Of a stretch of DNA of 38,454 bases, positions 17,963 through 25,468 are shown piece after piece; positions within the stretch are counted from its first letter, which is position 1; each line of letters opens with the position of its first letter. The DNA is from Fuerstiella sp. Its GTDB lineage: Bacteria > Planctomycetota > Planctomycetia > Planctomycetales > Planctomycetaceae. A model generated the notes under the pieces. The model was not told the origin of the DNA, did not search any database, and was given only the letters and a program-made list of their open reading frames with translations. The stretch is from the NCBI GenBank assembly GCA_029247265.1, contig JAQWLN010000128.1:1-38454 (forward strand). Reading direction: 5' to 3'. The position numbers were made by a program, and so were the translations under genes.

Positions 17963-19278
17963 TGGACACCTCGTCATTCGTTTTTCCGAACGATCCGCAC
18001 GTGCCGTGGAGCATTATTATAGTGCTCTACCCCTACATCACGGGACTTGTGGCTGGTGCCTTTGTCGTTTCTGCACTGTATCACGTGTTTCATCAGGACG
18101 TTCTGAAACCCGTCGCGCGACTGGCTCTGGTCACCGCTCTGTGCTTCTGCGCCTTTGCTACGCTGCCGCTGCTGCTGCATCTCCACCATCCGGAGCGGGC
18201 ATTCAACATCATGATCACGCCGAGTGCCACTTCGGCTATGTCCGGGTTCGGAATCATCTACAACCTGTACATGCTGCTGCTGGTCGTCGAAGTCTGGTTG
18301 GTGTTTCGCCCGGACATTGTTGCGCTGGCACAGACCACGCGTGGCTGGACCGGCACGGTGTATCGCCTGCTGTCTCTGGGCGATCGGGAAATTTCAAGGG
18401 AATCACGTGCCGTTGACGAGTGGTTGATTCGGGTGCTGGCGATCGCTGGAATTCCTGCAGCCTGTGTTCTTCACGGATGCGTCGGATTTCTGTTTGGCGC
18501 CGTCAAAGCCAATCCGTGGTGGTCGACTGCTTTGATGCCAATCATTTTTCTGGCGTCCGCAGTTGTTTCAGGAATCGCAGCGCTCATCGCGCTATATCTT
18601 TTCTTCTGCTGGCGGCGACAGGTCACACCCGATGCTGACTGCATCCGTGCGATGTCCCGTTATCTCTGGGTTTCACTAACGATCGCAGTATCGCTCGAAA
18701 TGCTGGAGCTGGTTCATATGGCTTATGAATCGGGAGCAGAATGGCATGCACTGTCGGCACTGCTGACCGACCGCCTGGCCGTTTCTTACGGCATCGTTCA
18801 GGTACTGATTGGTTCCGTGTGTCCATTCGTGCTGCTGCTTCTGGCGATTCAATCCCGACTGAATCCTCGCTTGACCGCTGCGCTAAGCGCCACAGCATCC
18901 GCGCTTGTACTGGTCCAGGTGTTCGCGATGCGCTGGAACGTGGTCGTCGGAGGCCAGATGCTGTCAAAGAGCTTCCGTGGCTTTGTGGACTACCCGCTTC
19001 ACATGGGCGGGCGCGAGGGGCTGATTGTTGCCGCCGTAATTCTTGTACTGCCATTTATTGCGTTGATCTATGTCGCACGACTGCTGCCGCTCTGGGAATC
19101 GGTAGGAGCACATACAGCAGGCACCAGGCAGTTTCAGACAGTCCCCATCCCAATCTCCGGAATTATCGACGCTTCAATATCTGTTACCAATCATCAAAGG
19201 ACGATGCTCGATGAAGAACAACCTGCTGACCCTGACGCTTTCGATTATGGTGCTGTTGTGCGCAACGAACACGTGTAG
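17962..19278 (+). CDS. NrfD/PsrC-type quinone-interacting membrane subunit
   Basis: A 438-residue polytopic membrane protein with about nine hydrophobic helices, starting SIIIVLYPYITGLVAGAFVV. NrfD-like features include the conserved polar helix region SLEMLELVHMAY and paired helices separated by periplasmic loops. In this family the protein binds menaquinol/menaquinone and passes electrons to the Fe-S subunit on the periplasmic side. Its ATG overlaps the stop of the (broken) Fe-S gene as TGATG, showing the two were designed to be translationally coupled. The last 22 codons overlap the next gene by 68 bases and look unlike the rest of the protein, so the true C-terminus may once have been shorter. 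Confidence 0.88.
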   Translation: MDTSSFVFPNDPHVPWSIIIVLYPYITGLVAGAFVVSALYHVFHQDVLKPVARLALVTALCFCAFATLPLLLHLHHPERAFNIMITPSATSAMSGFGIIYNLYMLLLVVEVWLVFRPDIVALAQTTRGWTGTVYRLLSLGDREISRESRAVDEWLIRVLAIAGIPAACVLHGCVGFLFGAVKANPWWSTALMPIIFLASAVVSGIAALIALYLFFCWRRQVTPDADCIRAMSRYLWVSLTIAVSLEMLELVHMAYESGAEWHALSALLTDRLAVSYGIVQVLIGSVCPFVLLLLAIQSRLNPRLTAALSATASALVLVQVFAMRWNVVVGGQMLSKSFRGFVDYPLHMGGREGLIVAAVILVLPFIALIYVARLLPLWESVGAHTAGTRQFQTVPIPISGIIDASISVTNHQRTMLDEEQPADPDAFDYGAVVRNEHV

Positions 19279-19687
19279 CGCACTCGCTCCATTCAAGAAG
19301 GCATTCGATGAGAACTACGTTAAATCGTCGGGTAACGATGCGCTCAGGGCGGCCTTCAAATCCGCCAGTTGCAATACCTGCCACGTGAAGGGAAAAAAGA
19401 AGGACTGGCTGAATGGCTACGGGGTCCAGCTGGCGAAGAGCATTACCGGCAATGCCAAAGACCGCCTCGCGATGGCGAAAGCCATCAGCTCTGATGCGCA
19501 GAAATCAGAGAACGAGAAGTTGCTGACGGAATTGAAGAAAGCATTTAAAACAGCGGAGGCCCAAAAATCGCCATCCGGTCCGTTGTTCGGCGCCCTCATT
19601 TCGGAATCCATTTTGCCCTCGGCCGCAGGCGCAAAATCGATCAGGTCCGAAGACTTTGATGCTGACAGCAAATCCCAAACGAAGTAG
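19211..19687 (+). CDS. Exported monoheme protein of the redox operon
   Basis: 158 residues with a cleavable-looking signal peptide (residues 1-25, ending CSALA). One heme motif, CNTCH, is near residue 55, set in SASCNTCHVKGKKKDWLNGYG. The C-terminal half is Lys/Ser-rich and low in structure clues. An AAAGGA sequence stands about eight bases upstream of the ATG. It overlaps the end of the NrfD-type gene by 68 bases in another frame, unusually long for an operon overlap. The likely role is a small periplasmic electron carrier; no family name is claimed. Confidence 0.8.
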   Translation: MKNNLLTLTLSIMVLLCATNTCSALAPFKKAFDENYVKSSGNDALRAAFKSASCNTCHVKGKKKDWLNGYGVQLAKSITGNAKDRLAMAKAISSDAQKSENEKLLTELKKAFKTAEAQKSPSGPLFGALISESILPSAAGAKSIRSEDFDADSKSQTK

Positions 19688-19744
19688 TTACGTCATCAAA
19701 GCGTTACATTTCTTTTTCCGCGAACCGTCTCAGGGGGTAATTCG

Positions 19745-20179
19745 ATGAAGTTCACAAAGATCGCCGTTGGCATTGCCGGTTTGGCAGCACTCGTCTGGTT
19801 TATCGGAATATCAGGCGACGCTCAGGCACAGAAAACAAAAGGTAAGTCTCGACCTGCCGCGACGAAGTATCTGATGCGAGGGATCGTGCGTCCAAACTGC
19901 GCCGGTCTGGGCAAGCTACTTAAGGATGGGCCGGCTGACGATGAGGCATGGGACACCGTCGCCTGTCACGCGGCCTGTCTGAATGAATTAAGTTTTGCCC
20001 TGATGGAGGATGGCCGCTGTCCTGATGGTGTGTGGGCAAAGGCTGCAGGTGGAGCGCTGCGTGATGGTACAGTCGCCCTGCTGGCGGCCGTGGAAGCTAA
20101 AGACGCCGATGCTGCGAATGCCGCATTCAAGACAGTGACCTCAAGTTGTGCCGCCTGTCACAAGGCTCATAAGAAATAG
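19745..20179 (+). CDS. Cytochrome c'/c-556-like periplasmic protein
   Basis: 144 residues with an N-terminal signal (about 1-29, ending AQAQ). The heme site CAACH is five residues from the C-terminus (SSCAACHKAHKK), as in class II cytochromes, whose four-helix bundle carries heme at the end of the last helix. Two further Cys occur mid-protein (ACHAAC). Family members act as electron carriers or bind NO. A GGGGGT ribosome site lies seven bases upstream. It is the last gene of the redox operon, 57 bases after the monoheme gene, and is convergent with the Rrf2-type regulator. Confidence 0.8.
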   Translation: MKFTKIAVGIAGLAALVWFIGISGDAQAQKTKGKSRPAATKYLMRGIVRPNCAGLGKLLKDGPADDEAWDTVACHAACLNELSFALMEDGRCPDGVWAKAAGGALRDGTVALLAAVEAKDADAANAAFKTVTSSCAACHKAHKK

Positions 20180-20192
20180 CGAGACCGTGATC

Positions 20193-20248
20193 GACCGGCG
20201 TTGAAAGTCTGCAGGCGTCAGCAGCACTTCTGCCGGCGCCTGCCGGTC
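20193..20248. terminator. Possible bidirectional hairpin between convergent genes
   Basis: Between the cytochrome gene and the regulator gene there are two interleaved inverted repeats: GACCGGC (20193) with GCCGGTC (20242), and GCAGGCG (20211) with CGCCTGC (20237). They cannot all pair at once. No T-run follows on either strand, so termination is only a suggestion from position. Confidence 0.3.
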
Positions 20249-20274
20249 AATTCACAGCACGCACTGCCGGGGCT

Positions 20275-20721
20275 TCATGTCATTTCAGATGGCAGGCACG
20301 GAAAACGACAGAGCGGTTTTCGCCGTTTCGAGACTGCCAGCAGCGAAGCCACGGTCTTGTCTCCAAACGTCTGTTCCAGCAGCTGACCAGCATCGTCCAG
20401 TGACCGATGAAGCGGACACAGGTTGGGGCCATGGTGCGGAATCTTCAGTGGGCACTCCTGGAATCGTTGTACCGGGTCGACAGCGTTAATGACCTCAAGC
20501 ATCGAAAGTTCTTCAGGCGGTGTCACCAGCGTGAATCCACCGTGTAATCCTCGCTGTGAATTCACAACGCGGTTGCGACTCAACGATTGCATAACCTTCG
20601 CAAGGTATCCGGCCGGCACCTGAGTCGCCTCAGAGATTCGCGCCGTCGTACACGGCCGTCCGTCCTGGTCCGCGAGATAGACAACGGCACGCAATGCATA
20701 CTCGGCAGTCTGAGAAATCAT
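20275..20721 (-). CDS. Rrf2-family transcriptional regulator
   Basis: A 148-residue winged-helix regulator. The family start MISQTAEYALRAVVYLA fixes ATG 20721, although the frame stays open 29 codons further. The DNA-binding helices span about 28-50 (TTARISEATQVPAGYLAKVMQSL), with wing residues GLHGGFTL. The effector loop has Cys90 and Cys102 (ECPLKIPHHGPNLCPLHR), two Cys and several His rather than the three-Cys set of IscR/NsrR, so cluster binding is uncertain. Rrf2 proteins sense Fe-S status, NO or redox state. It is convergent with the cytochrome operon, a plausible target. A consensus-like promoter and an inverted repeat lie upstream, suggesting autoregulation. Confidence 0.9.
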   Translation of the reverse strand: MISQTAEYALRAVVYLADQDGRPCTTARISEATQVPAGYLAKVMQSLSRNRVVNSQRGLHGGFTLVTPPEELSMLEVINAVDPVQRFQECPLKIPHHGPNLCPLHRSLDDAGQLLEQTFGDKTVASLLAVSKRRKPLCRFPCLPSEMT

Positions 20722-20762
20722 TGAGCTTGTTACTCCCGAGGTTTTCGGCAGACGACGTGATA

Positions 20763-20782
20763 TCCGGACACAGACGTCCAGA
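20763..20782 (-). promoter_or_regulatory. Inverted repeat at the regulator promoter, possible operator
   Basis: TCCGGAC-N6-GTCCAGA has six of seven arm pairs matching and overlaps the -10 of the Rrf2-type gene. Its sequence differs from the palindrome at 16051-16078, so one protein may not bind both. Confidence 0.35.
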
Positions 20783-20808
20783 ATATGACGATAACATCGG
20801 GATGTCAA
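20780..20808 (-). promoter_or_regulatory. Sigma-70-type promoter of the Rrf2 regulator gene
   Basis: Read on the minus strand: TTGACA, a 17-base spacer, then TATTCT. A perfect -35, optimal spacing and a 4/6 -10 sit about 60 bases before ATG 20721. Confidence 0.65.
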
Positions 20809-21271
20809 GCTTTCAGTCAGAGCCTTCGAGGCATGGGGGGTGGTCTTCAGCCTCGGAATTTGACGATCATTCCGTCCTGAAATTCAAATCCGTTCGGGAC
20901 CGTGGTCGCGGGCTGATCAACTGCCCAGGTTCACAAATATCAATGACGACACTCCAGACGTCAGTGGATCGATAAGTGGGGGAATCGGTGCGATCGGCAT
21001 CTGGCGTCGGGCCCTTAAACGATTGCCGCAAGCCGCTCGGATGTTCGAGTTCGGCGGTGATTCGATTTTACGTCTTGCGTTCAGCTTGATCGTGATCCGC
21101 ATTTGGACCGGGAATCATATTTCTGGCTTGAAAATACAAGCCTTTGGCGAGATACTCCCCCGCAGTTGGACATCAAAGTTGGCTGAGTTGTACCAAAATG
21201 GTCCGCTTGGCAACTGTGACGACAACCGCTCCATGGTTCAAGAATCTTGGAAAACACTGCAATTTGCAGTC
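20809..21271. other. Spacer upstream of tRNA-Ser, nothing recognised
   Basis: 463 bases between the regulator promoter and the tRNA. Open frames here give protein-unlike translations and no ribosome sites. It must contain the tRNA promoter, but I see no convincing -35/-10 pair. Confidence 0.5.
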
Positions 21272-21360
21272 GGAGAGATGGCAGAGTGGCCGAATGCGCA
21301 TCATTGCTAATGATGTGTCCGGGTCAAACTGGACCGCGGGTTCGAATCCCGCTCTCTCCG
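21272..21360 (+). tRNA. tRNA-Ser (anticodon GCT)
   Basis: An 89-nt class II tRNA. The acceptor strands GGAGAGA and TCTCTCC pair fully and the discriminator is G73, as expected for serine. The anticodon stem CATCA/TGATG encloses loop TTGCTAA with anticodon GCT, reading AGC and AGT. A long variable arm (GTCCGGG...TGGAC) and T loop TTCGAAT follow. CCA is not encoded. A strong terminator lies ten bases downstream. Confidence 0.96.
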
Positions 21361-21370
21361 CATCACCAGG

Positions 21371-21408
21371 GCCGTCAACGGAAACCGTTGACGGCTTTCT
21401 TTTTATTC
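21371..21408 (+). terminator. Intrinsic terminator after tRNA-Ser
   Basis: GCCGTCAACGG and CCGTTGACGGC form a perfect 11-bp stem with an AAA loop, followed by TTTCTTTTTATT. This is a textbook factor-independent terminator. Confidence 0.95.
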
Positions 21409-21465
21409 CTGATTCAGGCTGACGCCTTTCCCGTCCACGCAACAGCAAACGATATCGGTGATTTC

Positions 21466-21888
21466 ATGCTGCGTGTCACCTCACACATCGAAATCAGCGA
21501 ATCGGAGTTCGAGTTCTCGTTCGCACGAAGTGGCGGTCCCGGCGGGCAAAATGTCAACAAAGTGAGTTCCAAGGCTGTGCTGCGATGGGACGTCACCAGA
21601 TCACAGGCACTGCCACCGGGAGTGCGCCAGAGATTCCTGGAGAAATATCGAAATCGTGTCACCCGGGACGGCATGCTGATCCTTCACAGTCAGCGCTACC
21701 GGGATCAGGGTCGAAATGTGGCCGACTGCATGGATCGTCTCCGCGAAATGATACTGCAGGTCGCGACACCACCCGTCAAACGACGACCGACAAAACCCAC
21801 ACGAGGATCTCAGCGGCGCCGCATTCAGAATAAGAAACAGAACTCGGACAAAAAAAAACTGCGACGACGACCGAACGATGGGGACTGA
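21466..21888 (+). CDS. arfB: Ribosome-rescue peptidyl-tRNA hydrolase ArfB (YaeJ/ICT1)
   Basis: 140 residues, the same length as Escherichia coli ArfB. The release-factor-like domain carries GGQ in SGGPGGQNVNKVSSK with Gln28, the residue that triggers hydrolysis of peptidyl-tRNA. The C-terminal tail (about 105-140) is very rich in Lys, Arg and Gln; in this family it enters the empty mRNA channel of ribosomes stalled at message ends. ATG 21466 is chosen because the in-frame extension upstream would run through the terminator and into the tRNA gene. The ribosome site is weak (GGTGA). It stands alone between the tRNA-Ser terminator and a 180-base spacer. Confidence 0.94.
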   Translation: MLRVTSHIEISESEFEFSFARSGGPGGQNVNKVSSKAVLRWDVTRSQALPPGVRQRFLEKYRNRVTRDGMLILHSQRYRDQGRNVADCMDRLREMILQVATPPVKRRPTKPTRGSQRRRIQNKKQNSDKKKLRRRPNDGD

Positions 21889-22070
21889 TCCGGCTTCGCG
21901 ATGCTGCCGTTGACGCCGGGTGACAGGTAGCCGTTTCAGGTCGGACCAACTTCTTCTGACGAGTGATGACCGGCATTCTGGTCTGTTCGCAAAGCGTGCC
22001 ACATTCTAAAGTTCCGGCTGGGCGATGCAGTTTGCCCCGAGATTCGTTTCTGCCGCCGCGATAAGGACGC

Positions 22071-23474
22071 GTGGTGTCTATCGACCCTGACCAATCCCTC
22101 TCTGATCTTCAACGGGCTGCGACATCGTCAGCAGTGGCCGGGGATTCGGGTTGCAGTACTCAAACATATCATTGTCCCGGAGAATCATCGCCGGTTTCGC
22201 GAGCTGTCCATTTGGGGCGGCTGGCGGCCGAGTGGTCAGGTTGTCGGGATTGTGCGTGGAAAAACGACATCGGCGATACGGATCGTTTCGCAGCCACGGG
22301 ACGCGCTGAAATCGAAAAACGCCCAGGTGTTCGCAGGACGGAGTTGGGCGTCCGCGGCACGTATCTGAATGCGATTGACCGATTTCGAGCCGCTCAGCTG
22401 GCAAGCATATTCTCAACGCAGCTTGCTCAGCAGATAACATTTGTGGATGTCGATGGGGCGTCCGAGGCGGACGACGCTGACGTTGTGCGTGCGACATCAA
22501 ACGTGGCGGTCGCGATTGGCTATGATGGCCGTCGCGGGGCACCCGACTTGTTTGTGGGTGTCCATTCTGCCGTCCGGCAGAATGGATGTGATGTTGTCGA
22601 TGCGGGTCGCTGCACGGCCGCCAGTCTGCTGCATGTCATTCGCACAGACCCATACATTCGAGGAGCCATTCTGGTGACCGGCGCGGGCGCTGCCTCGGGC
22701 GACGTCGGCATGGATGTCTTTACACAGGACCAGCAACCGGTTCCCGTACCGTGGCAAAAATTCGGAGTCATCAATCGAGCTCGCCACATCGATCGTCGTG
22801 GAACGCCGGGCGCCAGCATTGAGGATGCTCTGGCTCAGTTTCGTTCCGGCAACCAGCATCAGGCGCACGGTGCAACGGACGTCGTTCCGTTCGAAGAGTC
22901 TGAACTGATTCTGCCGGATCTGACCGACAGTGGCCAGCAGCTGTTCCGATCTGTACGTCACAGCGGCGGTCTGACGTCTGTGAAATCAGAAGACGAGTAT
23001 CGACTGTGGCTGCAGCGATGGTGGCCAAACACGTCCGGCGTGGCCGTGACTGCGGTAGTCGCCGATGCTGTTGTGGCAGAACGATTGCAGTGGCTGGCAT
23101 CGGAACGATTGCTGAATATTCAACTGCAGACCGCACCGGCAGCACTCACGTCACGAGACACAGCCCCGCATGATGTCGGTAGAACTACGGCTGTCAGATT
23201 TGAGGTCGAGGAAGACGATCGTTTCGTCAGAATTGCCACCCGAAATAACAAATTTCATTCGGCTGACAAGGTCGCTGCATGGATCAACCACGCAACTCAT
23301 ACCGGCAACCTGCACGTCACAGCACATGCAACAGCAGATCGCAGTCGTATCCTGCTGGCTGATGTGGCGTCACCGAATTCCGGAATGCAACAGGAACTGA
23401 TCAGTGACGGACTTGCTGTTGCCGGACTTGTCACCAGCCTGCTGAGCAACGGGAAGAACCGCTTACCCGTGTGA
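22071..23474 (+). CDS. Degenerate alpha-phosphohexomutase-like protein
   Basis: 467 residues from a GTG start with AAGGA close upstream (a second GTG three bases on is equally possible). After a CxxC pair (Cys58, Cys61 in SGCRDCAWKND) comes an RTELGVRGTYLN segment resembling the first loop of phosphomannomutase/phosphoglucomutase. Domain I then reads NVAVAIGYDGRRGAPDL...NGCDVVDAGR. Where active enzymes have the phosphoserine loop T-[AG]-S-H-N-P, this protein has VTGAGAASGDVGMDVF (202-217), so the phosphorylated Ser and neighbouring His are absent. I infer a non-catalytic relative that may bind sugar phosphate or have a regulatory role. The N-terminal 45 residues are the least certain part. 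Confidence 0.7.
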   Translation: MVSIDPDQSLSDLQRAATSSAVAGDSGCSTQTYHCPGESSPVSRAVHLGRLAAEWSGCRDCAWKNDIGDTDRFAATGRAEIEKRPGVRRTELGVRGTYLNAIDRFRAAQLASIFSTQLAQQITFVDVDGASEADDADVVRATSNVAVAIGYDGRRGAPDLFVGVHSAVRQNGCDVVDAGRCTAASLLHVIRTDPYIRGAILVTGAGAASGDVGMDVFTQDQQPVPVPWQKFGVINRARHIDRRGTPGASIEDALAQFRSGNQHQAHGATDVVPFEESELILPDLTDSGQQLFRSVRHSGGLTSVKSEDEYRLWLQRWWPNTSGVAVTAVVADAVVAERLQWLASERLLNIQLQTAPAALTSRDTAPHDVGRTTAVRFEVEEDDRFVRIATRNNKFHSADKVAAWINHATHTGNLHVTAHATADRSRILLADVASPNSGMQQELISDGLAVAGLVTSLLSNGKNRLPV

Positions 23475-23553
23475 GGTTTGGTCAAACGACAGCTGCCTCT
23501 GGCTTCGGGGCAAGGTCGTATTCCTCAGCCACGCCCGTTTCAAATGACAGGTA

Positions 23554-23660
23554 GTAGGCCGGACCAAGCGAAGCGCCGTTCCGGCTTCATTGGGCATGTA
23601 TCCACGTCATTATTCTGGCGTTGCCGGAGCGGCGTCGCTGCGCTTCCTGATCCGGCCTAC
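23554..23660. repeat. REP-like imperfect inverted repeat between convergent genes
   Basis: GTAGGCCGGACCAAGCGAAG at 23554 ending in TTCCGGC at 23585 is mirrored by GCCGGAGCGG at 23623 running to TCCGGCCTAC at 23660. The arms are about 32-38 bases with a few mismatches and a 37-base centre. The right end overlaps the stop codon region of the sulfatase gene. The layout is typical of dispersed extragenic palindromes; it could also act as a two-way terminator. Confidence 0.65.
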
Positions 23661-25216
23661 TCTGCTGCTTTTCGTTCCGGAGCCCACCGCTCTGGCTGAG
23701 TAGTGTCGAAGCGAACCAAAGCGTCGTTCGAACTGTTCTGATCAGTACGAGTGCCACCGCGTTCAATGAGTGTGGTCAATGCCTTTGACATGCGCTGCAC
23801 GATCTCCGGGTGTTTTTTCGACAGGTCATGTTCCTCCGCTACGTCCGTCCTCAGATTGTACAGCTCAGCAATGGTTGGCCTGCCGCGTGAATCCTCTCGA
23901 TTGCGCCCGCTGTTTTTGAAAACAAGTTTCCAGCTGCCGTCGCGATAGGCAAATTCGCCGTGGTTCGAATGATTCACAACGCTGCTGCGCCCGGTTCGGT
24001 TCGTCTTCCCCAGCAACGAAGGCAGAAAGCTGATACTGTCTTCCGCACCGCTCGTCGGCAGGTCAGTTCCGACCGTCTGCGCACAAGTGGCGAAGAGGTC
24101 TGTGAGACATACCATCTGGTTACTGCTGGAACCGGCAACAATATGATTCGGCCAACGCACCACCAAGGGTACTCGGTGGCCGCCTTCCCAGACGTCACCT
24201 TTATGTCCGCGATACGGGCCGCTGGGCATGTGGCCGGCCTGAACAAGATCGTTCCAGCCGGTATAGTGCGAATGGCCGTTGTCTCCGGTGAAGATCACGA
24301 TGGTGTTGTCCGCAATCCCGGACTCATCAATCGCCTTGATCACCTGCCCGGCGGACCAGTCTGTTTCCAACAGGAAATCGGCGATCGGCGCGATACCGCT
24401 TTTACCTCGAAAGTCCTTCGACGGGACGACCGGTTCGTGAGGCGACGTCATCGAAAAATACAGAAAGAAGGGTTCGTCCTGTTGAGCTCGATCGTGAACA
24501 TGCTTCACCGCTCGGCGAGTCAGTTCCGGCAGGATTTCATCAAACTTCCAGTCCGGAGCAATCGGGCACCCTTCAAAGTTGCGCGGCATCACTGTGCCAA
24601 CCGACGCATCATGTTTGTAACCGGCCGTAGGTTGAGTCACGACTCTGTCGTTTTCAATAAACGTAAAGGGCGGCAGGTTTGGCAGGTCGACTCCAAAGAA
24701 ATAGTCGAATCCCCGGTGCACCGGCCCGCCAGGAATCGGTTTTGTGAAGTCCCATTCCAGTACCTTCTGACCATTGGGTTCCTTCGTCATCAAAGCCTTC
24801 TGCGGGCCAAGCCAGTCCCAGCCAAGATGCCACTTGCCGATGCACGCTGAGTGATAGCCGTTGTCCCGCAGCATCCCCGGCAGCGTCGGACGATTCTGGG
24901 CAATCAGCGGCGGCTCGTACGCCGCGATGACCCATTCCTGAAGCCGGGTCCTCCACGAGTACCGCCCCGTGAGCAGTCCGTAGCGAGTCGGCGAACACAC
25001 GGCCGACGGACTGTGCGCATCAGTGAAACTCATGCCTTGCTGAACGAAACGATCCAGATATGGCGACGGAACGGTGTTGTCGGGGTAATGAGCCTGAATG
25101 TCTCCCACACCATAGTCATCGGCCAGAATCACCACGATGTTGGGACGTTCGGCGGATACACATGTGGCGTCATTGATCGCGACAATGGAAAACAGGAGTA
25201 CAAAAAACTGACGCAT
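23657..25216 (-). CDS. Exported arylsulfatase-type sulfatase
   Basis: 519 residues with a signal peptide (1-22, ending VSAE). The sulfatase fold starts RPNIVVILADDYGVGD, with Asp33 and Asp34 as metal ligands. Cys74 in AVCSPTRYGLLTGRY is the residue converted to formylglycine (C-x-P-x-R). IGKWHLG and FTGDNGHSHYTG supply further conserved active-site residues. It would remove sulfate esters from polysaccharides or small molecules in the periplasm; a matching formylglycine-generating enzyme is not in the window. AAGGT lies about nine bases before the ATG. The next upstream gene is the DUF1501 protein, 252 bases away with a palindromic repeat between, so separate transcription is likely. Confidence 0.94.
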   Translation of the reverse strand: MRQFFVLLFSIVAINDATCVSAERPNIVVILADDYGVGDIQAHYPDNTVPSPYLDRFVQQGMSFTDAHSPSAVCSPTRYGLLTGRYSWRTRLQEWVIAAYEPPLIAQNRPTLPGMLRDNGYHSACIGKWHLGWDWLGPQKALMTKEPNGQKVLEWDFTKPIPGGPVHRGFDYFFGVDLPNLPPFTFIENDRVVTQPTAGYKHDASVGTVMPRNFEGCPIAPDWKFDEILPELTRRAVKHVHDRAQQDEPFFLYFSMTSPHEPVVPSKDFRGKSGIAPIADFLLETDWSAGQVIKAIDESGIADNTIVIFTGDNGHSHYTGWNDLVQAGHMPSGPYRGHKGDVWEGGHRVPLVVRWPNHIVAGSSSNQMVCLTDLFATCAQTVGTDLPTSGAEDSISFLPSLLGKTNRTGRSSVVNHSNHGEFAYRDGSWKLVFKNSGRNREDSRGRPTIAELYNLRTDVAEEHDLSKKHPEIVQRMSKALTTLIERGGTRTDQNSSNDALVRFDTTQPERWAPERKAAE

Positions 25217-25345
25217 GACAGAGACCTTGACGACTGGGCATCTTCAACGACGGAAAAGCGGATCTGATCGCACATGTCATCATATCCGCGTCGTCAGGAC
25301 AGACGAAGCAACGCTGTATTCGAAATTACGGATATGCTTGCTTCA

Positions 25346-25418
25346 CGTTTAACCGCGTGCCCATCGGGCCGCGTATTTTGGCAAGCGAAAGGCGGGGCGT
25401 TGCCCACGCGGTTAAACG
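25346..25418. repeat. 73-bp palindromic repeat element with perfect 14-bp ends
   Basis: CGTTTAACCGCGTG at 25346-25359 and its exact reverse complement at 25405-25418 enclose a GC-rich centre with a small GCCC-ATC-GGGC hairpin. No T-run follows. It lies between the DUF1501 and sulfatase genes. It resembles a REP/MITE-like intergenic palindrome, but I see only one copy in this window. Confidence 0.75.
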
Positions 25419-25468
25419 AGCGAACGTACAACGGAAAGTTGTGTTTTCATGCGTTCAATGACGGCAAC

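Noticed and set aside
21247..21465. 73-codon extension of arfB
   Set aside because: It would translate through tRNA-Ser and its terminator; the family length fits ATG 21466.
23960..24850. 296-codon frame antisense to the sulfatase
   Set aside because: The opposite strand has clear sulfatase motifs; this is a codon-bias shadow.
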